DNA of 64,000 bases from Pseudanabaena galeata CCNP1313 (GCF_029910235.1 NZ_CP112874.1:124001-188000), one strand, 5' to 3'. Counted from the first letter of the stretch, positions 16,806 to 26,569 are shown. The notes: a model not told the origin generated them from the sequence alone. Translations and numbers: made by a program.

Positions 16806-17693
16806 TTATATACTTTTGATAAATTCGTTAAGCCCATTACGATAGGTTTCGAGGGAATCCAGAAAGCCGCCATTATGATCGCCACGTAGTTTAACTAGTT
16901 TTTTAGGCTGATTGGCTACTTGGAAGTTGCGATCGCCATGATGAAAAGGAATGATCTCATCATCAATGCTATGAATCACTAAAACGGGGATTTTAATGCT
17001 GGGCAAACGGTCAATGGAGTTGTAGGAAAATCGCGACAGAAATCGAATTGGCATAAATGGATAAAGCTCAGCCGCGCGATCGCTAATTGAGGTAAATGTT
17101 GAGGCAAGCACCAAACCACCTGCATTATTGTTGCCATTGGGTTGTGAGATTTTCTGGGCTAAGTAAGAGGCGATCGCGCCCCCCAGAGATTCACCATAAA
17201 TAATAATTTTTTGCGGGGGAATTTGTCTTTCTTGAGTCAGATATTGCCATGCAGCTTCAACATCTGCATAAGTTCCTTCTTCGGTAGGAGTCCCTCCACT
17301 TTTGCCATAGCCACGGTAATCAAACAGGAAAGTTGCCAGCCCTAATTCTCTAAAAATCGGTAAATAACTGATGCGGTTACTAATATTGCCACCGTTGCCA
17401 TGACAAAATAAAATCACTCCTTTGCCAACTAAGTCATTATCTTTAGCTGGTACAAACCAGCTATCTAAATTAACATTATCTCTAGTTGTAATTTGAATGT
17501 TTTCAAACTTTATTCTCAGCATTTCAGGTGTTTCTATGACATCTTTACTAGGCATAAAAACCAAGTTTGATTGCCCAATGTACAACACGATCGCTAAGCC
17601 GATATAAGCAAAGGCAAGAATGCGAATAACTGGCAGTAAAAACTTCTGAAATATTGTAATAATTTTAGCTTCTAGAAGCTTTCTTCGTAACAT
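16806..17693 (-). CDS. Membrane-anchored alpha/beta hydrolase
   Basis: Serine hydrolase of the BEM46/ABHD12-17-like group. One hydrophobic anchor at residues 15-45 (LLPVIRILAFAYIGLAIVLY) precedes the hydrolase fold. The oxyanion region VILFCHGNGGNIS, nucleophile elbow IIYGESLGGAIASYL, acid IHSIDDEIIPFHHG and catalytic His LRGDHNGGF complete the triad. Length is 295 residues. I start at the ATG at 17693 because GGAG lies 9 bases upstream; an in-frame TTG at 17717 would add 8 residues. Substrate unknown. Confidence 0.82.
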   Translation of the reverse strand: MLRRKLLEAKIITIFQKFLLPVIRILAFAYIGLAIVLYIGQSNLVFMPSKDVIETPEMLRIKFENIQITTRDNVNLDSWFVPAKDNDLVGKGVILFCHGNGGNISNRISYLPIFRELGLATFLFDYRGYGKSGGTPTEEGTYADVEAAWQYLTQERQIPPQKIIIYGESLGGAIASYLAQKISQPNGNNNAGGLVLASTFTSISDRAAELYPFMPIRFLSRFSYNSIDRLPSIKIPVLVIHSIDDEIIPFHHGDRNFQVANQPKKLVKLRGDHNGGFLDSLETYRNGLNEFIKSI

Positions 17694-17721
17694 CCTAAAT
17701 CGCTCCGTACCAATCAAAAAT

Positions 17722-17823
17722 TTGTCCGTACAACTTAATTATTTGTTCTCCTTACATCAATTTTTAAGTTGATTATGGTGGCAAGAACATGATTTAACCA
17801 TGAAAATGAGACGGATTGTCCGT
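17722..17823. promoter_or_regulatory. Candidate controller-protein operator in the divergent promoter
   Basis: The octamer TTGTCCGT occurs twice (17722-17729 and 17816-17823). The second is part of the palindrome ACGGATTGTCCGT, 35 bases before the controller gene. Restriction controllers bind such paired boxes over their own promoter; the assignment here is an inference. Confidence 0.4.
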
Positions 17824-17857
17824 TGTCGTTTTGTCTGCATTACTTTAGCTTTGAGCT

Positions 17858-18082
17858 ATGGATGATGACTCAAAGTTAACACTAAAACTTCTGGCAGAGC
17901 AGATTAAAAAAAAGCGGAAAACGCTTGGATTGTCTCAAGAAAAATTGGCTGAAAAATGTGGGTTTGACAGAACTTATATCAGTCTACTAGAAAGAGCCGA
18001 GCGAAATCTCTCCTACTTAAATTTGAAGAAGCTCAGTGATGGCTTGGGTATTAGTCTATCCGAACTATTAGATGAGCTATAA
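17858..18082 (+). CDS. XRE-family controller protein of the R-M unit
   Basis: A 74-residue single helix-turn-helix protein. The HTH runs from LAEQIKKKRKTLGLSQEKLA through RTYISLLERAERNLSYLNLKKL, typical of C proteins that delay restriction enzyme expression until methylation is established. It lies directly upstream of, and overlaps by 11 bp, the putative endonuclease gene, the standard C-R arrangement. It is divergent from the hydrolase gene. Confidence 0.85.
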   Translation: MDDDSKLTLKLLAEQIKKKRKTLGLSQEKLAEKCGFDRTYISLLERAERNLSYLNLKKLSDGLGISLSELLDEL

Positions 18083-18854
18083 AATGGATCAAGGTAAACA
18101 GGAAATCATCAGACGTTTTAATAATAATGTGAGGGGTAAAAAACCTGATACATCTATTGGCAATCAAAACCATGATGGTAGATCAGGACATTGGCTTGAG
18201 CGTCAGATGGGAATTGAGGTTAACAACAGAACTGAAGCAGATTTATTTGGTTATGAAATGAAAAATCAAACTACTTCTGGGAAAACAACTTTTGGTGATT
18301 GGTCAGCAGATTACTACATTTTCAAAGATTCTAGATATTTTAATTCTAGAGTTAATGGGATAAATAGAGATCGGTTTATGCAGATATTTGGGACATACAA
18401 ACCAGACAAGGGACGTTATTCTTGGTCTGGTGAAGTTATTCCTAAAATAAATAGCTTTAATCGATATGGGCAAAAGTTAATAGTTGATAACGACAAAAAT
18501 ATTTTTGCAGTTTATAGTTACGATCAAGATTTAAGAGCAGATAAATCAATTGTTATCGAATCTAATATGCAAACAAATGATTTGATTTTAGCGCAATGGA
18601 GAAATGATTCTATGAAGAAAAGAGTTGAGTCAAAATTTAATAATAAAGGTTGGTTCAAGTGTCTTCAAAATAATTTAGGAATTTATAATGCCATTCAATT
18701 TGGAAAACCAATTACTTTTGAAGATTGGATAACACTTGTTAAAAAAGGAACTATTTTTTTCGATAGTGGTATGTATCAAGGCAATAATAGACCTTACTCT
18801 CAATGGCGTGCTTTCAATGACTTTTGGAATAGCCTTATAATAGAGACTTACTAA
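18072..18854 (+). CDS. Putative type II restriction endonuclease
   Basis: A 260-residue protein placed between a controller protein and a cytosine-5 methyltransferase, so restriction endonuclease by context. The N-terminal region GNQNHDGRSGHWLERQMGI and RTEADLFGYEMKNQTTSGK contain E, D and E-x-K spacing of a PD-(D/E)XK core (E..DLFGYEMK). It resembles the LlaMI/MvaI-type group, which cut CCNGG-like sites, but that is a tentative reading. AT-rich codon use differs from housekeeping neighbours, suggesting transfer. The ATG overlaps the controller stop; a second ATG at 18084 directly after that stop is also possible. Confidence 0.75.
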   Translation: MSYKMDQGKQEIIRRFNNNVRGKKPDTSIGNQNHDGRSGHWLERQMGIEVNNRTEADLFGYEMKNQTTSGKTTFGDWSADYYIFKDSRYFNSRVNGINRDRFMQIFGTYKPDKGRYSWSGEVIPKINSFNRYGQKLIVDNDKNIFAVYSYDQDLRADKSIVIESNMQTNDLILAQWRNDSMKKRVESKFNNKGWFKCLQNNLGIYNAIQFGKPITFEDWITLVKKGTIFFDSGMYQGNNRPYSQWRAFNDFWNSLIIETY

Positions 18855-19843
18855 TCTGATTCTAAGCAATTTAGTATGCTAATTGCTAAATGTTCAATAA
18901 CAGGAACAGCTACACTATTCCCAAATTGTTTATATGCCTGTACATCACTAACAATAATTTTAAATTCATCAGGAAATCCTTGAAGTCTCCCAGCTTCTCT
19001 AGGTGTTAGTTTTCGTGGATTTTCATTTTTTTGTTCAATTAAGATTTCAGAACCATCTTTGTAATATCTAGCACTAATTGTACTGGTATAAGATGATTCA
19101 TCATTAAACAAAGAATATCCAAATCCATTACCTTTTGCTTGATGTTCAGCTTTTCTTCTTTGATGTCCTTCCCATAATTTATCAGAAATAGTATATTTAC
19201 TATCAACTTTAGTTTCCAAAATATTGCCTAATTTGACATCTTTACTACCTCCAATAGGAAATGTAAAATCAATATCTTGATTGAGAAAACCAATAATATA
19301 AATCCTTTCTCTGTTTTGAGGCACACCAAAATCTTTTGCATTTAAGACTTCAGCAAACACCTTATATCCAAACTCATTGAGAGTCTTTTTAACAACAGCA
19401 AATGTATTTCCTTGGTCATGGTTTTTAAACCCTTTGACGTTTTCAAGAAAAACAACTTTTGGATGATGAAACTCTACAATTTTTGCAATATCAAAAAATA
19501 AAGTACCTCTTATATCATCAAACCCTTTCTTCAGTCCTGCGTGGGAAAAAGGTTGACAAGGAAAACCAGCTAATAAAAAATCAAATGCTGGGATGTCTTG
19601 AGGATCAACTTTAGTAATATCACCATGAGGGATATCACCAAAGTTATTTTCGTAAGTTATTCGAGCGTATTTATCAATTTCAGAAGCAAAAACAAATTCT
19701 ATTTGATTCTCAAATACTTGCTGAAAACCTAACCTTATGCCACCTATGCCTGCGAACAAGTCTATTGCTCTGTATGAGGTTTGCAAAGGTATTGTAAGTT
19801 GTTTGAACAAATTAAATTGCTCATGCTTTGTTAATTGCTTCAT
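18851..19843 (-). CDS. DNA (cytosine-5) methyltransferase
   Basis: M5C methylase protecting host DNA from the partner nuclease. All core motifs are visible: I AIDLFAGIGGIRLGF, IV LLAGFPCQPFSHAG (catalytic Cys in PCQ), VI VVFLENVKGF, VIII PQNRERIYIIGF, IX RKLTPREAGRLQGFPDEF and X YKQFGNSVAVPV. The target-recognition region between VIII and IX is about 80 residues, short and compatible with a 4-5 bp site. It converges on the endonuclease gene and the two ends overlap by 4 bp. Length is 330 residues. Confidence 0.95.
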   Translation of the reverse strand: MKQLTKHEQFNLFKQLTIPLQTSYRAIDLFAGIGGIRLGFQQVFENQIEFVFASEIDKYARITYENNFGDIPHGDITKVDPQDIPAFDFLLAGFPCQPFSHAGLKKGFDDIRGTLFFDIAKIVEFHHPKVVFLENVKGFKNHDQGNTFAVVKKTLNEFGYKVFAEVLNAKDFGVPQNRERIYIIGFLNQDIDFTFPIGGSKDVKLGNILETKVDSKYTISDKLWEGHQRRKAEHQAKGNGFGYSLFNDESSYTSTISARYYKDGSEILIEQKNENPRKLTPREAGRLQGFPDEFKIIVSDVQAYKQFGNSVAVPVIEHLAISILNCLESD

Positions 19844-19872
19844 TGTTTTTACCGTCTGGATATATAAAATAT

Positions 19873-20745
19873 TTAAGATTGTTTTAGCAAGTTATTAACA
19901 GCCTCTTCAATATTTTCTTGCTTAATTAAAGATTCACCTACCAATACAGCACTTGCACCACAACTTTGAACAAAATCTAAATCTTGACGAGTATAAATAC
20001 CAGATTCACTGACCCAGAGATACTTATTTCTAGTTTCTGGATCTAGTCTATCCATCAAAACTTTGGTCTGCTCAAGCTCGACCACAAAGTTTTCTAGATT
20101 GCGGTTGTTAATTCCGATTAAGCGCACATCAGGAATTTGTAAAACCCGATCTAATTCCGCTTGCGTATGCACTTCAACTAGAGCCGCCATCCCTAATTGG
20201 TGAATCAATGCTTGCAATTCGGTTAACTCGGCATCAGTGAGAATTGCAGCTATTAATAGGACGGCATCCGCGCCATGCGATCGCCCCCAATAGATTTGAT
20301 AGGGGTCAATAATAAATTCTTTGCAAAGTAAAGGTAAATCAACGACTTGGCGGACTAATTGCAGATTCTGGAATCCACCTTGAAAAAATTCTGAGTCTGT
20401 TAATACTGAGAGACAACTTGCGCCACCAATTTCGTAGGCTCTAGCGATCGCTTGAGGATCAAAATCTTCACGAAAGACACCTTTGCTAGGAGAGGCTTTT
20501 TTAACTTCAGCAATCAATGCTGGTTTGGTGCGTGAATTTTCTAATCTGCCATAAAAATCTCGCGGGGGCTGAACATTCGCAACTTGAGATTTCACAACAT
20601 CTAGGGATGCATTGACATACATCTGGGCAACCTCACGCTCTTTCTGCCAGACAATTTTTTCTAGGATATTTTGAGGCGCATCAGTGAGCGCGGAGATCGC
20701 ATAGCCTTTGTTTCTAGCGGTTTCAGATTGGCGACGTACTTGCAT
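19873..20745 (-). CDS. trpC: Indole-3-glycerol phosphate synthase
   Basis: Tryptophan biosynthesis enzyme that closes CdRP to indole-3-glycerol phosphate. The TIM-barrel protein shows LIAEVKKASPSKGVFREDFDP, ASCLSVLTDSEFFQGG, LLCKEFIIDPYQIYWGR, IGINNRNLENFVVEL and VSESGIYTRQDL, which include the catalytic Lys and Glu residues. The cyanobacterial N-terminal extension MQVRRQSETA supports the ATG at 20745 over a TTG 12 bp further out; 290 residues. It stands alone, with no other trp gene in view. Confidence 0.96.
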   Translation of the reverse strand: MQVRRQSETARNKGYAISALTDAPQNILEKIVWQKEREVAQMYVNASLDVVKSQVANVQPPRDFYGRLENSRTKPALIAEVKKASPSKGVFREDFDPQAIARAYEIGGASCLSVLTDSEFFQGGFQNLQLVRQVVDLPLLCKEFIIDPYQIYWGRSHGADAVLLIAAILTDAELTELQALIHQLGMAALVEVHTQAELDRVLQIPDVRLIGINNRNLENFVVELEQTKVLMDRLDPETRNKYLWVSESGIYTRQDLDFVQSCGASAVLVGESLIKQENIEEAVNNLLKQS

Positions 20746-20921
20746 TGATGAAAACAATTTTGAGCGTGAAAAGTATAACTTTTAGCATAAAGCAATTTAT
20801 CAAAAAGCCGCCTAAGGTTACGCTTTAGCAAATTGCTTTATAAATTATGAGGTTTCTTTACAAGCAAAGCGCTCATTTTTCGGTATATTTGCCTGTGTAA
20901 TCTGAGTTGAGCATAGTTTTT

Positions 20922-22739
20922 ATGAGCGCGATCGCAAACTCTAACCAACCCGAAGACAAGCCAAAGACTTCGCGAGTTTCATCTTATTGGCGAAATATCC
21001 CTTGGAAAAAGTTATCCAGTTTGCTGATGGCGATCGCCCTGTGCTTTTACCTCACAGCTTGCGGAGGTGATAATAAATCAGTTAGTAAAGCCCCGACTAA
21101 AACAGTAGCTCCTAACATCAATATCACCGAAGTTTCGCCACCTACTGAAATTCAACGCCTCGGACGCCTGCTTGAGCGCTATACACCACAGGTCAGCATC
21201 GTTAGCCCCAAACCTGATGAAGAGCTAAACGATACCCAAGTGTCAGTCAAATTTGATGTAAAAGATTTACCGATTTTCAAAAATGCTGATTTTGGCTTGG
21301 GTCCCCATATCCATGTGACTTTGGATAACCAAGAATACAAAGCAGTTTACGATCTCAATCAAACCGCAACATTTGATCATCTCAGCGCAGGAACCCATAC
21401 AATTCGCGCCTTTGCTTCCCGTCCTTGGCATGAAAGCTTCAAAAATCAGGGGGCATATGCCCAGACTACTTTCCATGTCTTGACCAAGACAGGTGAAAAT
21501 ACGCCAGAACCCAAAACCCCTTTGCTTACCTACAGTCGTCCTGTGGGAACCTATGGGGCTGAGCCGATCATGCTTGATTTTTATCTGCAAAATGCACCTT
21601 TACATTTGCTTGGCAAAGAGGAGGAAGCGATCGATGACTGGCAAGTTCGCGCCACCATTGACGGAAAAAGTTTTACCTTTGATCGCTGGGAGCCAATCTA
21701 TCTCAAAGGTTTTAAAACAGGACAAAACTGGGTAAAACTGGAATTACTAGAGCCAGATGGCGATGCGATCGCCAATGTGTTTAATAGCACTGCTCATTTG
21801 ATTAACTATCAACCCAATGGTACTGATACCCTAGCGCGTCTAGTCAGTGGCGAAAAGATTGCAAATATTGAGGCGATCGTCAATCCCGACTATGTGCCAC
21901 CTGCCCCTGAAGTAACACCTGCACCTGTCGAGTCGGCAAGTCCAGAACCTGCCGCTATTACTCCTACAGAAAAGCCCGCAGAGACACCTAAAGCTATAGC
22001 TCCTAGCCCTGCATCCGCAATCAAGGAAGAGATTAAGCCTTCAGTAGTACCTGTGATTCCTGTTGCACCAGTTCCTGTAGTTCCAGTTCCTGTTGCACCA
22101 ATCAAAACAACTCCCGAAGCGATCGCCCCTATTGCACCAAAATCAGCACCAATTACTGAACCCATTAAGAGCAAATCTACCCCTGTTGTAGAACCAGTCA
22201 AGGTTGCACCAGTTACTGCTCCAGTGATCACTAAGGTTGTCCCCGTTAAGGTTGCACCAGTTGCTGAACCTGCCAAAGTTACACCGCTCAAAGTCAAAGC
22301 TGCTCCTGTTCCTGTAGTGGTAGAACCCGCGAAGCCAGTAACACCAACAGTCAAGGTGAAAACCGCACCTGTTGTCGTGCCAACCAAGGCGATCGCGCCT
22401 AAAGTAGTAGCTCCTCCAGTGAATTCTAAGGAGTCCGCGAAAAATACAATTCAGGTAGTTCCAAAATCCGAGCCAGTCAAGGATGTCTTACCTGAAAAGG
22501 AGCCTAAGGTATTCAAGCCAACTGCTGCTCCCAATGATGTGTTCAAAAATTTCAGCAACTTTGATCCACGTAATTTTTTCCCAGCCAAAACTGAAGAGAC
22601 AAAGCCCGAATCTAGTTCTCCTGACACCAAGGAAACCTCAGAAGTTAAACCTCAGGCTAAGTCAACAGACAAATCTCCAGTATTAACGGATTTGTCAACA
22701 ACCACATCAACACCAGTTAAAGTGTTAACTAAAAAATAA
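20922..22739 (+). CDS. Proline/valine-rich secreted lipoprotein
   Basis: After a positively charged stretch, the segment LSSLLMAIALCFYLTACGG is a lipoprotein signal with lipobox LTAC. A conserved globular part covers residues ~60-320, with two similar modules (PQVSIVSPKPDEELNDTQVS, and TYGAEPIMLDFYLQNAPLHL) that read like tandem immunoglobulin-like beta domains. Residues ~325-530 are low complexity, rich in P, V, A, T and K (PVAPIKT, VKVAPV repeats), and would extend through the peptidoglycan or periplasm. The start at ATG 20922 keeps the signal; a TTG 15 bp upstream is in frame. Function unknown; cell-surface or wall anchoring is inferred. Confidence 0.75.
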   Translation: MSAIANSNQPEDKPKTSRVSSYWRNIPWKKLSSLLMAIALCFYLTACGGDNKSVSKAPTKTVAPNINITEVSPPTEIQRLGRLLERYTPQVSIVSPKPDEELNDTQVSVKFDVKDLPIFKNADFGLGPHIHVTLDNQEYKAVYDLNQTATFDHLSAGTHTIRAFASRPWHESFKNQGAYAQTTFHVLTKTGENTPEPKTPLLTYSRPVGTYGAEPIMLDFYLQNAPLHLLGKEEEAIDDWQVRATIDGKSFTFDRWEPIYLKGFKTGQNWVKLELLEPDGDAIANVFNSTAHLINYQPNGTDTLARLVSGEKIANIEAIVNPDYVPPAPEVTPAPVESASPEPAAITPTEKPAETPKAIAPSPASAIKEEIKPSVVPVIPVAPVPVVPVPVAPIKTTPEAIAPIAPKSAPITEPIKSKSTPVVEPVKVAPVTAPVITKVVPVKVAPVAEPAKVTPLKVKAAPVPVVVEPAKPVTPTVKVKTAPVVVPTKAIAPKVVAPPVNSKESAKNTIQVVPKSEPVKDVLPEKEPKVFKPTAAPNDVFKNFSNFDPRNFFPAKTEETKPESSSPDTKETSEVKPQAKSTDKSPVLTDLSTTTSTPVKVLTKK

Positions 22740-22771
22740 ATTATAAGCTGTCGCCATTCTTGGTAGGACAT

Positions 22772-22872
22772 AAAACCCAAATAGAGTGAGGCGGCGCTTC
22801 GCGCCGCCTCACTCTATTTGGGTTTTGATTTGTCTAGCGAGGTACAAATGGCGGCGCGAAGCGCCGCCATTT
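22772..22872. repeat. Two GGCGGCGC-family hairpins between converging genes
   Basis: Arms 22772-22797/22801-22826 (26 bp, loop TTC) and 22846-22857/22861-22872 (12 bp, loop GAA). The second stem runs into the stop codon of the cyclase gene. The leader GCTGTCGCCATTCTTGGTAG also precedes the copies at 16600 and 49480, so it belongs to the repeat. Confidence 0.8.
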
Positions 22873-24838
22873 ATTTATTTTCAGTCAAGCCTGTGGGACT
22901 AAGTTGATTGTTTTTCTTGTGGATATCCAACACGCGATAAATTCCTGTTTCTTGGGTTTTTCCTTTGAGAGCAAATTTACCTACAAACTCAGTCTGAAAA
23001 TTATTATCTAAGCGCCGATGTGTTTCTTCACTAATTAAGATGTGATGGGGCCCACCATCAACCTCTTTATTAAAGCTTTCTAGACGTGACGCAACGTTAA
23101 CCGCATCTCCTAATACAGAATATTCAAGGCGCTCCGAACTTCCTAAACTTCCTGCAATCACTAGCCCAGAGTTAATGCCAATTCCTGTCGAGACAGGAGG
23201 TAATCCTTGGGCGACCCATATATCATTCATTTCTGCTAATTTACGGGCGATCGCTAAAGACGCAGCAACAGCAGATTGAGCATCACGGGTACGCTCAACT
23301 TCATTGCTATGGGGAATCGGTACACCAAATACTGCCATCACCGCATCACCAATATACTTATCGACCATCCCTCCATAGGCTAAAACTTCGTTTGCGATCG
23401 TACCCAAATAATTATTGAGCCAGTTAAGGGTCTCCCCAGGAGCCTGAGCCTCCGCCGCCGTACTAAAATTTCGCATATCTGTAAACAAGACCGTTACATA
23501 TACCTCTTGTCCAGTGATCCGTCCCTCTTGCAGAAATTTTTCGCGGTTTGACCAAATAATATCGGCTAACTCCTTAGAGACATGTCGCGAAAACAATCCC
23601 ATCAACACTTTGCGTTCTGATTGTTGAATCGCAAGCTGATAAGCCATCACAAGTACATTCGCCGAAATTAAACCTAATAGGGCAGGGAATAAGGGAATCC
23701 ACAAAGCCTGACCAAAAGCAAAATAGCTAACCCAAACTAAGCCCCCAGCGAAAATAATTAAAAGTCCAATATTTTTACCAGCATGGGCAATAAATGCTGC
23801 CATCGCACCACCAGCGATCGCCCAACATAAAATCCAGATATTTTCGAGTTCATTTGACCATACTTGAATAAAACGGCGATCGTCTAAAGTACTACTAATC
23901 AACTGGCTGGCAATATTTGCATGGATTTCGACTCCATACATCACCTCACCATCAACATTGACAGGTGTAGGAAAGCTGTCTTTAGTACTTTCGGCAGTTA
24001 CACCAATTAGAACAGCGCGATCGCGTAGTTTTTCAGGAGCAACACGTCCCTCAAGTACGTCAGTTGCGCGAATATGCTTGAAAGCTCGTACCTTTCCTCG
24101 ATAGCGAATCATCATTTGATATCCACTATCATCCTCTTTGCGATATGCCCCATAATTTGTCGTTAATCTGGGAATAATTTGTTTTCCAGCCTTAAACTGA
24201 ATTGCTTCGGGATTAAATTCAATGCTTTTGTTGTGTAATTTTTGTAAATATAAATTGGCAATTTCAAAGGCAAAAGAACCTGAATCCCCGACTATTGAAG
24301 CCCGCCTCACAAGCGCCCCTTTGTCCGTAGGTAAGTTTACATAGCCATGGGTGCTAATTTGTTCGAGATCTTTTGCAGGATCAACACCGCTTCTACCTGC
24401 TACCGTGGCAATAAATTTAGCGTTGACCACATTTCCTGCATTCTTAATTGCGGCAACTAACTCATCACGACCTACTAATACAGGTAAATCTAGATATTTA
24501 TCAATGCCGATCGCGGCGGGTTTGGCTACGGCAATTTGATTAATCAGTTTGGCAAATAAGCGATCTGAAATCGGCCATCGCTCACCATATAGCTTAGAAA
24601 AGTCTTGAATATCCGCTTCTGAAATTTCGACAATGACCACACGACGATCTTGAGGTTCATGGAGTTGAGATCGCATCAAACTGTCATAGACCCAAAGCTC
24701 AATTTCCCTAAAAGCTCCACTTTCCCTTGATCCCAAGATCCCTAAGGACAACGAAAAAGTAATCAATCCAGCGACTAATTGCTGATGATTGCGTTTACAG
24801 AACGCTCCGAAATTAACCAAAGCAGAAGGTATTTTCAT
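22871..24838 (-). CDS. CHASE2-domain class III adenylate cyclase
   Basis: Membrane-bound nucleotide cyclase. A short N-terminal helix precedes an extracytoplasmic CHASE2 sensor (about residues 40-320; RVVIVEISEADIQDFSKLYG is its opening strand). Three transmembrane helices lie near residues 340-410. The catalytic domain (~455-640) shows VTVLFTDMRNFSTAAEA and YIGDAVMAVFGVP with the two metal-binding aspartates, and EYSVLGDAVNVASRLE with the base-recognition segment. It would make cAMP (or cGMP) in response to a periplasmic signal. Length 655 is normal for CHASE2 cyclases. Confidence 0.93.
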   Translation of the reverse strand: MKIPSALVNFGAFCKRNHQQLVAGLITFSLSLGILGSRESGAFREIELWVYDSLMRSQLHEPQDRRVVIVEISEADIQDFSKLYGERWPISDRLFAKLINQIAVAKPAAIGIDKYLDLPVLVGRDELVAAIKNAGNVVNAKFIATVAGRSGVDPAKDLEQISTHGYVNLPTDKGALVRRASIVGDSGSFAFEIANLYLQKLHNKSIEFNPEAIQFKAGKQIIPRLTTNYGAYRKEDDSGYQMMIRYRGKVRAFKHIRATDVLEGRVAPEKLRDRAVLIGVTAESTKDSFPTPVNVDGEVMYGVEIHANIASQLISSTLDDRRFIQVWSNELENIWILCWAIAGGAMAAFIAHAGKNIGLLIIFAGGLVWVSYFAFGQALWIPLFPALLGLISANVLVMAYQLAIQQSERKVLMGLFSRHVSKELADIIWSNREKFLQEGRITGQEVYVTVLFTDMRNFSTAAEAQAPGETLNWLNNYLGTIANEVLAYGGMVDKYIGDAVMAVFGVPIPHSNEVERTRDAQSAVAASLAIARKLAEMNDIWVAQGLPPVSTGIGINSGLVIAGSLGSSERLEYSVLGDAVNVASRLESFNKEVDGGPHHILISEETHRRLDNNFQTEFVGKFALKGKTQETGIYRVLDIHKKNNQLSPTGLTENK

Positions 24839-24968
24839 TGCGATTGCCGATGAGAAAAGAGTGCTTTGTTATTTTTTTGAAAAGAATCGAGGAGTTTTTT
24901 ACAACAATAGCAACTGAATCTTAATTGTTTGCGATTATGTTGCGATTATGTAATGTAACTTTTATACC

Positions 24969-25001
24969 AAAACACAAAATGGCTAAGCCATTTTGTGTTT
25001 T
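24969..25001. repeat. Hairpin repeat, ACACAAAATGGC type (copy 1)
   Basis: AAAACACAAAATGGC-TAA-GCCATTTTGTGTTTT, a perfect 15 bp stem. Same unit at 30706 and 31518 and a variant at 59696. The 341 bp gap otherwise shows only the gap2 terminator. Confidence 0.75.
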
Positions 25002-25135
25002 AAAACTCTTACTGGATTTGGTTTTTAATTGACAAAATTATGACCACATTTTTGTCAACATTTTTATCAATTGGTAATACTCAATCTAACTGCATCGCTC
25101 TATATCCATACATCAGCGAAATTGCGTGAACTCAA

Positions 25136-25172
25136 AAAAAAAGAGGCGGTGCATAGCACCGCCTCTTTTTTT
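25136..25172 (-). terminator. Rho-independent terminator of gap2
   Basis: A perfect 17 bp stem AAAAAAAGAGGCGGTGC with loop ATA. Read on the minus strand it ends in a T run, 8 bp after the gap2 stop. Confidence 0.88.
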
Positions 25173-25179
25173 GAAAAAT

Positions 25180-26193
25180 TTATTTCCAGTTCTTAGCTAC
25201 AACTTCGGCTAAATCAACAACACGTTGGCTATAGCCCCACTCGTTGTCATACCATGCGACAACTTTTACCATGTTGCCGCCCATAACCATGGTCAGAGAG
25301 GAGTCAACAATCGAAGATGCATCAACACCGCGATAGTCAATGGATACAAGAGGCAATTCGTTGTATTCCAAAATGCCCTTCATTGGGCCTTCAGCAGCAA
25401 CGCGGAATGCTTCGTTCACTTCTTGAGCGATCGTGTGCTTTTCGACTTCTACCACAAAGTCTACAACCGAGACGTTAGGAGTTGGTACACGCAAAGCAAT
25501 CCCATTCAGTTTGCCAGCTAGTTCAGGTAGTACAAGAGCAACTGCCTTAGCTGCACCAGTTGATGTTGGCACAATGCTCAAAGCTGCGGCTCTTGCACGA
25601 CGAAGATCACGGTGGCTAGCATCTAGCAAACGTTGGTCACCAGTGTAGCTGTGGGTAGTCGTCATCACGCCCTTAACAATACCGAAGTTCTCTAGAATGA
25701 CTTTAGCTACAGGTGCTAAGCAGTTGGTGGTGCAGCTAGCATTACTGATGATGTGATGAATGTCGTGATTGTACTTATCTTCGTTTACACCAACTACAAA
25801 TGTCCCATCTTCATTTTTGCCAGGAGCTGTAATCAAAACCTTCTTAGCGCCTGCGCCAATATGTCTACCAGCACCAACCTTGTCAATGAATACGCCTGTA
25901 GATTCAATAACGAGATCAATACCCCAATCTTTCCAAGGGAGGTTGTCAGGATTGCGATCGGAGACTGTTTTGATGGTTTTGCCATTGACAGTAATTGTGG
26001 TGTCATCAGCACTAACTTCGCCAGCAAATTTGCCGAGCATGGAGTCGTATTTGAGCAAGTGAGCGTTAGTTCTGGGATCGGATGTATCGTTAAGTCCAAC
26101 TAATTCTATGTTTGTTTCTGAGCGACCAGCCCAACATCTGAGAAAGTTACGTCCGATGCGTCCAAATCCATTAATCGCTACCCTGATAGTCAC
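25180..26193 (-). CDS. gap2: NAD(P)-dependent glyceraldehyde-3-phosphate dehydrogenase (Gap2)
   Basis: Calvin-cycle/gluconeogenic GAPDH. The Rossmann start [18 protein letters not shown] and the cofactor segment [19 protein letters not shown] (T-S rather than L-T after ND) are those of the dual NADP/NAD cyanobacterial Gap2 and plastid GapA. The catalytic Cys lies in [14 protein letters not shown], the His in [14 protein letters not shown], and the C-terminus has [17 protein letters not shown]. The start is GTG (GTG ACT ATC AGG) with AGGG nine bases upstream. No C-terminal CP12-like tail. 337 residues, typical. Confidence 0.97.
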   Translation of the reverse strand: MTIRVAINGFGRIGRNFLRCWAGRSETNIELVGLNDTSDPRTNAHLLKYDSMLGKFAGEVSADDTTITVNGKTIKTVSDRNPDNLPWKDWGIDLVIESTGVFIDKVGAGRHIGAGAKKVLITAPGKNEDGTFVVGVNEDKYNHDIHHIISNASCTTNCLAPVAKVILENFGIVKGVMTTTHSYTGDQRLLDASHRDLRRARAAALSIVPTSTGAAKAVALVLPELAGKLNGIALRVPTPNVSVVDFVVEVEKHTIAQEVNEAFRVAAEGPMKGILEYNELPLVSIDYRGVDASSIVDSSLTMVMGGNMVKVVAWYDNEWGYSQRVVDLAEVVAKNWK

Positions 26194-26569
26194 TTCTTGT
26201 CGCCCTTTATATAAATTTAACTTTTTACTTTAATCTGATGCTTATGATACCGAAAAACCGTCACCAATTTATTCTCTGTCAAGCAAAATTTTTTTACTGC
26301 TGCGATGACATTTTTTGTGATGTCTCGCGCAAAGACAGGGCTAATTTTCAGGTTTGTAATTTATTTCTGTTGTTGATTTTAGCGATCGCATTGCCAAAAA
26401 AAGATTTTTCCATTTTGTTGACACAATCAAGGATATCTAGCTACTTATATACAACGACCAAGATCCTTCTCAGCCTACAAGCAATGGCGAGAGTCAGGAG
26501 TACTGAGGGAAATCAAGACTGCATTGCATGAAGGGGCTTGCAAGAAAATAAAATGCCAATCCAGATTTT

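Noticed and set aside
21890-22387. Thr/Gly/Ala-rich 165-codon frame opposite the lipoprotein gene
   Set aside because: It is the antisense reading of the low-complexity PV-rich region (GGTAC/TGG codons), not a gene.
26238-26531. 97-codon frame upstream of gap2
   Set aside because: Cys/Phe-rich random-looking composition, contains HIP1, no ribosome site, covers the gap2 promoter region.
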